Source: Xestospongia muta | Lineage: Eukaryota > Porifera > Demospongiae > Haplosclerida > Petrosiidae | DNA: 64,000 nucleotides | Reading direction: 5' to 3' | Assembly (NCBI GenBank): GCA_963693285.1 | Contig: OY848928.1 | Location: forward strand, 2,232,501-2,296,500 | Part shown: piece after piece, positions 1-7,200 of the stretch | Position numbering within the stretch: the first letter of the stretch is position 1 | Layout of the letters: the number at the start of each line of letters is the position of its first letter | The notes under the pieces: generated by a model | The model's database searches: none | Told to the model about the DNA's origin: nothing | Seen by the model: the letters and a program-made list of their open reading frames with translations, nothing else | Position numbers and translations under genes: made by a program

Positions 1-33
1 CTATGAAATTACAATCTTAAATTTTATTTGTAG

Positions 34-1370
34 ATTTCCAAGTTTGGTGGTCTTCGTATCATTGTGCTAACTATTCTTCAGGCATTTCAAGTTAGGTAAC
101 ATTAAATTCTGCTTAGCATGTTAACATCCCAGACGGTCATAAGACTGTATTGGATCATGTGTGCTTATGCTTACATGCACTGTGTGTGTGTGTGTGTGTG
201 TGTAACTTACAACTGTAAAATATACTCTTGGTTTTTGATGTTTGTATAAAGTTTTCTTTTTAGTCGATATTATTCATTACTATCTTATTGTTCACGGTGG
301 CTTACATTTTTGCTGTCATTGGAGTGATCTTCTTTGAGTCTTTTACAACTTCTCAACCAAAAAACCTGCAGTATCACAAGAGTTTCAGGTATATTTTTAT
401 GTTGCAATTATGCAACACTTTTTTCTATATTAGTAACCTACCAAATGCCCTTATAACCCTATTCCAACTCTTTACTTTGGATCAGTGGTACAACATATAT
501 ACTGATATTACTAATGTTTCCAGCAAAGCTTTCACATGTACCTATATACTTCTCTGGGTCTGGGTAGGTGCTTTTGTCTTTAGAAATCTCTTTGTGGGAA
601 TAATGGGTAAGAACTTTATTCTAGTTCATGATTATTTTCACTCTGTTAGTAAACAATTTCCAGAGTATTTCTGCTGCTGTGACACGTGAGCAAATAAAGC
701 AAGACTATTCAGAAGAGATTGCACGAATGAAGGAAGAGTTTCACCTGGAATTACTAAAACATGATATTCAAATGCAAACGGCAAGGTCTATAAAGACAAA
801 TAAGGAAATACAATAATATCTTTCAGAAAATCATTGACCACCCCAGATGAAGACCTTTCCAGTATGCACTTTCAAATTTCTGAGGATCTGTGAGTTAAAG
901 CTAAAATTTATTAGTCATTCTTTATCACATAGACCAAAGGAAGAACATGATGCAATCATTGCAGAAGAAAAGATATCTGAGGGTTAAAGCTAATTATGCA
1001 GTCTAATAGTCATTATTACCTGCTATAGGTTGGGCTGAAACTGTTAGATCTCATTTGATTGCCTTAGGTAGCGACCCAGGAGAAACACTGTGGCCTCGTG
1101 ACACCCTTTTCAAGTTGTAAACTTGTAAACATAACTCATTTGAAGGTTTTTCTTACAATAGGTATCTTCAATTTATGGAACAATTGCAAGAAAACTTAGA
1201 GGAATATGATAATATGCAATGCATGGCAAGTACGTCCAAGTACTCTGAACATACATGGTTGTACTGTGCATTGAACTGTTATCTGTAGCTCAATTCATTA
1301 ACATACAATTCACTCATTATTTCTCCTTGATATAGAAGACTGTATTCTAACTCTCCATGATGTCAAGTGA
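34..1370 (+). CDS. CATSPER2: CatSper2-like sperm cation channel subunit, 3' part, nine exons (partial at left edge)
   Basis: Pore-forming subunit of the CatSper calcium channel of the sperm flagellar membrane; in known animals four different alpha subunits assemble one pore. Exons read here: 34-90, 264-388, 434-606, 650-785, 827-889, 933-982, 1029-1113, 1162-1229, 1336-1370. All introns are GT-AG; six are 41-48 nt, the others 173 and 106 nt. The joined frame is open for 263 codons plus TGA. In order: S4-S5 linker (1-19), S5 (20-43), outer loop containing NLPNALI (62-68), pore loop with TLDQW (75-79; Asp77 is the CatSper-type acidic filter residue), S6 (about 95-119) running into VNNFQSIS, a charged helix (130-164), an acidic linker, then WPRDTLFKYLQFMEQL (223-238). 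The LFTLDxWY pore, the NLPN loop and the WPRD C-terminal block match CatSper2 as I recall the family, better than CatSper1, 3 or 4. S1-S4 and the start codon lie left of the window. The last splice (1230-1335) is the least certain; without it the protein ends at a TAG at 1286-1288. Confidence 0.85.
91..263 (+). other. Intron of the CatSper2-like gene carrying a GT microsatellite
   Basis: Donor GTTAGG follows codon CAA (88-90). The acceptor is TTTTTAG ending at 263, and the next exon opens with codon TCG in phase 0. The join AFQ/SILFITILLF keeps S5 aligned with CatSper2 without a gap. A better-looking donor at 96 (GTAACA) would shift S5 out of frame, so 91 is preferred. At 173 nt this is the longest intron in the visible part of the gene, and the repeat at 181-203 contributes to that. 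Confidence 0.75.
181..203. repeat. (TG)n dinucleotide microsatellite
   Basis: About 11 uninterrupted TG units inside the first visible intron of the channel gene. Such runs are commonly polymorphic in length. Confidence 0.95.
389..433 (+). other. In-frame, stop-free 45 nt mini-intron
   Basis: Begins GTATAT after AGTTTCAG and ends TATATTAG. It is a multiple of three and has no stop, so translation reads through it and adds RYIFMLQLCNTFFYI-like residues between YHKSF and NLPN. Removing it gives YHKSFSNLPNALI, which matches the loop before the CatSper2 pore without an insertion. Its length fits the gene's other introns (41-48 nt). Confidence 0.8.
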
Positions 1371-1373
1371 ATG

Positions 1374-1379
1374 ATTAAA
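1374..1379 (+). terminator. Possible polyadenylation hexamer ATTAAA
   Basis: ATTAAA lies a few bases after the predicted TGA at 1368-1370 of the channel gene. It is the common variant of AATAAA. The sequence is AT-rich, so chance occurrence is likely; a role as the 3'-end signal is inferred from position only. Confidence 0.3.
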
Positions 1380-1601
1380 AACATTCTTTCATCAATATTA
1401 TAAAACTGAACAAACAAATAGCTATACCATTATGACATTATTGATATACATAAACCAATTTAATTGTTTGTTGGGCATGGATGGTGTATAACAGAGTTAT
1501 ATTCAATTAGGATAGTTCAACGAATTGAGTTTATTTCTTGTGTTAGTTGTTAGTTATCTTGGCTAATGTACAGTAGAGGAGAGCTATAAAAAGTGGAGTG
1601 A

Positions 1602-1748
1602 ACTGTTTCCTTGACTGTTGTCTTAGATGGTGTAAATAACTTTTGGAAAGATGATGTAGAGATAACAATGCCAAAAAGAAATAAGGTAGAGATGAACTCA
1701 CAAATCCATATTAAAATCCCTAAAAGAAAGTCTGTCAGTATGACATGA
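1602..1748 (+). other. Weak candidate terminal exon or chance open frame
   Basis: An open stretch ends at TGA 1746-1748. A possible acceptor TCTTAG ends at 1626, and the stretch after it would encode about 40 residues with a basic tail (PKRNKVEMNSQIHIKIPKRK). A TATA-like CTATAAAAAG lies just upstream, near 1584-1593. There is no good start codon and no family I recognise. It could be an alternative last exon of the upstream channel gene, or nothing. Confidence 0.15.
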
Positions 1749-1966
1749 TGAGTTTTTGATCAAAATTGTTCAGTTTTGGAGTGAAAGGGCATATACATAG
1801 TGTTTATATTAAATTGTACTGTACAGCTTTTCCTAGTGATTTACATAAAGGTTTTAATAGGATTTGTGTGTTGCATTTACATGTGATTTTTGATAACACC
1901 TGTCTCGAATATGAGCTCTAATACATGTTATAGTTTTGATTTATCATATATCCAAGTAATATATAA

Positions 1967-2110
1967 GACACCTCTATACACTAATCACATATATGTATCA
2001 TATATCTATACAATTTGTGAGACACCTGTATGCAGTAATCACATAATATATCATTAATGTACACAATATATGATACATCTGTGATGCATTTCATATGTAT
2101 ATCAAATAAT
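1967..2110. repeat. Degenerate tandem repeat, period about 54 bp
   Basis: Units starting GACACCTCTATACACTAATC (1967), GACACCTGTATGCAGTAATC (2021) and, more weakly, GATACATCTGTGATGC (2072) recur at about 54 and 51 bp. Roughly 2.7 copies, diverged and AT-rich. Confidence 0.6.
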
Positions 2111-3055
2111 CTATATGAATTTACTACAGGTATAATCACATGATTGAAGGTATCACAAATGATGCAAATCCTTCACTTTGCCTATAATGAAATAATCATG
2201 CACACCAAGTATGATAATAACAGTAAGTTAATCATATTGAGATATTCATTTTACCTAAATAATGTACATAAAATATCATTCCACCACAATGTATTATATT
2301 GTAACTTTGTCACCTTAGTATAGTTATATAAAATCCTGCCACATTGTTGCACAAACAATACTCCCTAATTTAAAAGACCTTTCCCTGATTACTATTATCT
2401 CTTTTTATATTGTCAAGGTCCACTGAGGCACACTGATATACATACACTTTGTTCACCAGGTAATGAAAGTAAAATTCTTTCATAGAATTTTTTATTTATT
2501 CCTTTACTGCTATATATTCCTACATTTTGATACCTTTTCTTTTTCCTACCCTACATAGCTATTTTGTCACATGTCTAACTTTTATCAGATTATTGTTATC
2601 ACTATTATGTATGCATTCTACTTTCCAATTTATATATAATTATATTATATTTCTTCCTATAGATGACCACCTCTTCTTTTATGCATTTTGCACTATACCA
2701 CTGATTGACAAAGCCAGATGACAGGCAGACAAAACATTTATTTTCTAACATATACAAAGATTTCTTCTTAATGGTATAAACAATATTTGATTGAATATCT
2801 AAAGAAATTGACAATGCTAGTTGGTCTTAAGTCATTTTGATTCTTAAAATTAATGTAATATGACAAACATCAAAAAAATGATTTATAAGCAATGAATATA
2901 CAAGGTTTATTATCAACTATTCCACTATTCAATTGGTAATCAATATGTTGATAGAGAAATGATTTTTATGCCAACCTGTACAGATAAACATTTCAAGTGG
3001 TTTAATGCAACTCTAAGAGAAGAAAAGATAAATAAATAGAGGTATATAAAAAGAG

Positions 3056-3139
3056 AAAAAGAGAGAGAGAGAATAAGCATATATTTTCTCTTCTTACTAA
3101 TAACACTTAGCTTTTGCATCTACCCTATATATATATATG
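3056..3139. repeat. Short (GA)n and (TA)n simple repeats
   Basis: A GA run lies at about 3056-3073 (AAAAAGAGAGAGAGAGAA) and a TA run at about 3127-3138. Both are short and imperfect. Confidence 0.85.
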
Positions 3140-3288
3140 ACAAAAAAATAACACACATTGTTTTGTATTACAAATAACTATTAGCAGAGTTACTCATGCC
3201 CTTGGAATATAATAATGTATAATGAAATAGTTAAAACATCCACTATGTATTAAAATTGGCTATCAAGAAGTATTTTATATGATTTGCA

Positions 3289-3362
3289 GGAATATAGATC
3301 AATGGATGGATGGATAGGAACATAGATCAATGGATGAATGGATAGATATATGAATGAATGGA
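3289..3362. repeat. Degenerate GGAT/GAAT tetranucleotide repeat with a 28 bp super-unit
   Basis: GGAATATAGATCAATGGATG at 3289 recurs as GGAACATAGATCAATGGATG at 3317, a 28 bp period. It is followed by GGATAGATATATGAATGAATGG. This looks like a tetranucleotide microsatellite that has drifted. Confidence 0.8.
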
Positions 3363-3616
3363 AATATAAAAAGTATCATAAAATGTTGTCTGTAGGTCTG
3401 CTATAATCATATAGTGGTATGTTATGCTGACAAGGTCAAAACAGAATAAAATAGCATTATGTTATAATTACAGATTCACAAACATTATATTACACCTGAG
3501 TATAGTCAATACTTCATTAAATATGTCTTTTCTCACAATAATGCATCTTTACACCAGCCAATAAAGCCAAATATTCTAATTGATTTGACAAATCTCTGTA
3601 TTAAATATATATATAT

Positions 3617-3828
3617 GTGGACAGAGAGAGAGAAAGATAGAAAGAGAGACAGAGAGAAAAGGAGAGACAGACACAGACAGAGAGAAAGAGAGAGAGAGAG
3701 ATACAGAGTGACAAACAGGCAGACAGGAAGACAGAGATAAAGAAACAGACAAAGACATAGAGAGAGAAACAGAGAGAGGGAGGCAGATAGACAGAGAGAG
3801 CAAGAGAAAGACAGAGAGACAAAGAAAG

Positions 3829-3915
<87 letters not shown>

Positions 3916-4260
3916 CGACAGACAGACAGAGACTCTAAGAGAAATGCTGACGGAGAGAGAGAAACTTGGAGAGTCATAACCTTTGATAGTGAAAGACTTC
4001 GAGTATGATAGAGATAGAGAGTCTCTAATAGTTAGAGAGAATTCTGAGTGAGAGAGAGAAAGAGACTCTGAGAGAAAGACGTTCCAAGAAAAGTTGTCAA
4101 GAAAGAGACTCCAAAGAGAGAGAGGCTCCAAAGGAGAGAGAGAGACTCTGACAGTGTCTGTGAAAAACTTTGAGAGACACTGAGAGAGAAAAACTGAGGA
4201 TAGAGAGCGACTCAAAAGAGAGAGTTTGAGAGAAGGAGAGGGTCTCTTGAGTTTGACACT
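3617..4260. repeat. Polypurine GA/GACA microsatellite tract with degenerate flank
   Basis: The purine-rich strand is the + strand. A near-perfect (GA)n core of about 56 bp spans 3835-3890, followed by (GACA)n at about 3889-3929. GA-rich imperfect repeats extend on both sides, and from 3930 to 4260 they grade into looser GAGAGACTC-type motifs. On the minus strand the tract reads as long Ser/Leu/Cys frames (3576-3977 and 3601-4215). These are translations of a CT repeat, not genes. A pure polypurine run of this length can form triplex DNA, but no function is shown here. Confidence 0.95.
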
Positions 4261-4897
4261 AAGAGACTAAAGTGTTAAATTCTCAAAACAGTCAAACTTT
4301 CAAAGAGTCTTGATAGTGTAAGGTCTCTAACTTAAGAGAGCTCATTTTAGACTCTTCAGACTGTTTGGACAACTGAACTCTCTAAAATAGATACTTGGAG
4401 ACTTTAGAGGCTTTACAAACATTATAGAGTTTAACCTATAATTATCTAGAAAATAGTTCTGTCAATGGAACAAGAATTGTAGAGAATTATATATACATAT
4501 GGCTCTGTTTTTGGAGCAGCAGGTCACATGACATAAGGAAGGCGGGGGTACTCCTCTTTTGGGACGCCCACATTAAAAGTAGCTACCAAGAGAGAGATTA
4601 CTTTCATATCCCCTTTATTTCTCACGTGAAATGTAAGAATAACTGAGTATATGTTGACAAGTGATGGATTTAATTATTAGACTTCCAGATTCATAGTATA
4701 CCAAGTGGGTATGACATCATTACATTCAAATCTCACATTTAAAAACATTCTGATATGTCCTCTCTTACCTTACAGATTAAAACACAGTATTGTCTGTTGT
4801 AGCAGTATCAGCTTATACTGGAAGTATGCAATGTCTCATGCTCTTACCCTTAAACATGTCAGTTTATTGGAAATACTGGTCAACTATTACTGTTAAT
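4261..4897. other. Spacer with a short GC-rich patch; no gene recognised
   Basis: The first part continues the decay of the GA-rich tract. Around 4505-4575 there is a patch richer in G and C than its surroundings (AAGGCGGGGGTACTCC, GGGACGCCC), of unknown role. The open frame 4705-4896 (+) has no domain or support. The upstream part of the retrotransposon described next may begin in this stretch, but I see no clear 5' boundary. Confidence 0.4.
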
Positions 4898-5027
4898 GTA
4901 CTACTAATAGAAAAATATAATGGCAACCAGGAGTAGTGCACATTGTACTGCCACAGCAGCTAGTACTACTAATAGAAAAATATAATGACGACCAGGAGTA
5001 GTACACGTCGTACAGCCACAGCAGGTA
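4898..5027 (+). repeat. 65 bp tandem duplication spanning the ORF1 start
   Basis: GTACTACTAATAGAAAAATA at 4898 recurs at 4963, exactly 65 bp later. The similarity continues through the ATG into CCACAGCAG, with a few substitutions (for example GGCAACC versus GACGACC). Each copy carries a start codon, at 4920 and 4985. The duplication lies in the 5' leader and first codons of the retrotransposon ORF. Confidence 0.95.
4920..4985 (+). CDS. Short upstream ORF made by the 65 bp duplication
   Basis: The first duplicated ATG opens 21 codons (MATRSSAHCTATAAS...) that resemble the start of the downstream protein (MTTRSSTRRTATAGS). 65 is not a multiple of three, so this frame runs out at TAA 4983-4985. 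That stop shares its last A with the downstream ATG (TAATG). It is probably a by-product of the duplication; it could lower translation of, or be reinitiated into, the downstream frame. No evidence that it is used. Confidence 0.35.
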   Translation: MATRSSAHCTATAASTTNRKI

Positions 5028-5332
5028 GTGGCACTTCTCCACAGTCCAAAACCTCTCATTCTAATACTACTAAGAAGTTCACTTGTTCTATTTGTGAGGA
5101 GGATGTCGTGGACGGCCGCCATAGCTCCATCTTTTGTGATGGTCAGTGCGCTGCTTGGCTACATCATGGCTGTGCGGGTCTAGCAAAGAAGTCCTTGCAA
5201 ATTCTTAAGAAGTCTTCTGCTCCTTTCCTTTGCTCTACATGCCGCCTAGACAGTCAAGCTCATGAGATTGACTCGTTAAAGGCAGATCTCTCTCTGCTTC
5301 AGCAAGAGGTAGCTCGTCTAACTACGCCGTGA
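4985..5332 (+). CDS. PHD-finger ORF1 protein of a CR1-like non-LTR retrotransposon, truncated
   Basis: 115 codons. Residues 1-32 are Ser/Thr/Arg-rich and probably disordered. A PHD zinc finger follows, with all eight ligands in C4HC3 order: Cys34, Cys37, Cys51, Cys55, His60, Cys63, Cys83, Cys86, plus Trp58 before the His. Residues 91-112 (EIDSLKADLSLLQQEVARL) look like the start of a coiled coil. PHD fingers in ORF1 are established for some CR1-like elements, where ORF1p is thought to act as a nucleic-acid-binding or chromatin-contacting partner of the reverse transcriptase. The frame ends at TGA 5330-5332, only because the sequence then jumps to reverse-transcriptase coding in another frame, so most of ORF1 is missing. 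It could instead be a host PHD gene fragment, but the abutting RT sequence argues for a retroelement. Confidence 0.75.
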   Translation: MTTRSSTRRTATAGSGTSPQSKTSHSNTTKKFTCSICEEDVVDGRHSSIFCDGQCAAWLHHGCAGLAKKSLQILKKSSAPFLCSTCRLDSQAHEIDSLKADLSLLQQEVARLTTP

Positions 5333-5492
5333 TCTAGGTACCATTATCACTCGTAATCTTTCCTGTTCTGATCATGTTGCATACATTGTCTCCAAAGCTT
5401 ATAAGCTGTTGAGTTTAATTCGTATGTCTTTTAAGTCTACTCCAACCTCTCTTCGCTGTGCTCTGTATCTAACTTTAGTGTGTTCACAGTTA
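5325..5492 (+). pseudogene. C-terminal fragment of a non-LTR reverse transcriptase, internally deleted element
   Basis: In the frame of codon GAT at 5331 the DNA reads DLGTIITRNLSCSDH, then VAYIVSKAYKLLSLI and, further on, LRCALYLTLVCSQL. This is the arrangement typical of the region after the RT palm in CR1/Jockey-type elements: a DLG-V/T-I block, a helix ending in a short basic loop, then a LYxTLVxSxL block before the usual EY-P-W segment. The endonuclease, the RT catalytic palm and the rest of ORF1 are absent. The join with ORF1 near 5320-5331 therefore marks an internal deletion of probably several kilobases. The reading frame runs into satellite DNA and stops at TAG 5532-5534. Inactive. 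Confidence 0.7.
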
Positions 5493-7200
5493 ATTTTTTT
5501 TAACTTTCAAAAACCTCTACAAAGATTATTTTAGAGTTTTAACCTATTTAGACTACTTTATTAGTATATTTAAGACAGATAAACTTACTAAACCCTTTAT
5601 ATCACCTTATTTAAGCAGTTTTCACAATTAATTTCTAATCTTTTTTAACTTTCAAAGGCTCTAAACTCTTTATTTTAGAGTTTTAACCTATTTAGACTAC
5701 TTTATTAGTATATTTAAGACAGATCAACTTACTAAACTCTTTAGATCAGCTTATTTAACCAGTTTTCACAGTTAATTTCTAATCTTTTTTAACTTTCAAA
5801 AAGATATAACCTCTTAACATTAAAGTTTTAACCTATTTAGACTACTTTATTAGTTTACTTAAGATAGATAAACTTACTAAACTCTTTAGATCAGCTTATT
5901 TAACCAGTTTTCACAGTTAATTTCTAATCCTTTTTAACTTTCAAAAAGCTCTAAACACTTTATTTTAGACTTTTAACCTATTTAGACTTCTTTATTGGTA
6001 TATTTAAGACAGATAAACTTACTAAACTCTTTAGATCAGCTTATTTAACCAGTTTTCACAGTTAATTTCTAATTTTTTTAACTTTCTAAAAGCTCTAAAC
6101 AATTTATTTTTGAGTTTTAACCTATTTAGACTACTTATTAGTATATTTAAAAGAGATAAACTTTCTAAACTCTTTAGATCACCTTATTTAACCAGTTTTC
6201 ACAGTTAATTTCTAATCTTTCTTAAATTTCAAAAAGATCTAAACACTTTATTTTAGAGTTTTAACCTATTTAGACTACTTTATTAGTATATTTAAGAGAG
6301 ATAAACTTACTAAACTCTTTAGATCAGCTTATTTAACCAGTTTTCACAGTTAATTTCTAATCTTTTTTAACTTTCAAAAAGCTCTAAACTCTTTACTTTA
6401 GAGTTTTAACCTATTTAGACTACTTTATTAGTATAATTAAGACAGATAAACTTACCAAACTCTTTAGTTCAGCTTATTTACCAGTTTTCACAGTTAATTT
6501 CTAATCTTTTTTAACTTTCTAAAAGCTCTAAACACTTTATTTTAGAGTTTTAACCTATTTAGACTACTTTATTAGTAAATTTAACACAGATAAACTTACT
6601 AAACTCTTTAGATCAGCTTATTTAAACATTTTTCACACGTGATTTCTAATCTTTTTTAACTTTCGAAAAGCTCTGAATAGTTTATTTCTGATTTTTAACC
6701 TGTTTAGACTACTTTATTAGTATATTTAAGACAGATAAACTTACTACACTCTTTAGATCAGCTTATTTAACCAGTTTTCACAGTTAATTTCTAATCTTTT
6801 TTAACTTTCAAAAAGCTCTAAACACTTTACTTTAGAGTTTTAACCTATTTAGACTACTTTATTAGTATAATTAAGACAGATAAACTTACTAAACTCTTTA
6901 GTTCAGCTTATTTAACCAGGTTTCACAGTTAATTTCTAATCTTTTTTAACTTTCTAAAAGCTCTAAACACTTTATTTTAGAGTTTTAACCTATTTAGACT
7001 ACTTTATTAGTAAATTTAACACAGATAAACTTACTAAACTCTTTAAATCAGCTTATTTAAACAGTTTTCACACTTAATTTCTAATCTTTTTTAACTTTCG
7101 AAAACCTCTGAATAGTTTATTTCTGATTTTTAACCTATTTAGACTACTTTATTAGTATATTTAAGACAGATAAACTTACTAAACTCTTTAGATCACCTTA
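5483..7200 (+). repeat. Diverged left edge of the satellite array
   Basis: Monomers here depart most from the consensus. The first copy lacks TCTAATC and has ACCTCTACAAAG in place of GCTCTAAAC. Others carry changes such as AACATTTTTCACACGTGATT (about 6625) and CTCTGAATAGTTTATTTCTG (6671, repeated at 7106, three monomers later). Greater divergence at an array border is what unequal exchange predicts, because edge copies are homogenised less often. Confidence 0.7.

Larger units (their letters stand above)
1371..3600. other. AT-rich spacer with no convincing gene
   Basis: Mostly AT-rich, low-complexity DNA. Short open frames at 2527-2721 (+) and 2605-2814 (-) overlap on opposite strands, have no recognisable domain and look like chance. 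One weak candidate exon at 1602-1748 is listed separately. Small tandem repeats at 1967-2110, 3056-3075, 3127-3139 and 3289-3362 are also listed or described separately. I recognise no RNA gene or transposon ends. Confidence 0.6.

Noticed and set aside
288..689. Single-exon reading of the channel at 288-689, starting at an apparent Met
   Set aside because: The start codon is TTG inside S5, the frame runs through two introns (389-433 and 607-649), and its tail is intronic. Replaced by the spliced model.
2527..2814. Short open frames on both strands
   Set aside because: They overlap each other on opposite strands in AT-rich DNA, with no recognisable domain or splice context.
3576..4215. Two long minus-strand open frames (133 and 204 codons) rich in Ser and Leu
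   Set aside because: They are translations of a CT-repeat strand; a dinucleotide or tetranucleotide repeat has no stops by construction. No domain.
4681..4825. Inverted repeat ACTTCCAG / CTGGAAGT as possible transposon ends
   Set aside because: Only eight bases, with no matching target-site duplication or extended ends; chance is likely.
4705..4896. 63-codon open frame before the retroelement
   Set aside because: No domain, no similarity I recognise, and no supporting context.
4904..5122. Minus-strand 72-codon frame
   Set aside because: Antisense shadow of the PHD-finger ORF and the 65 bp duplication.
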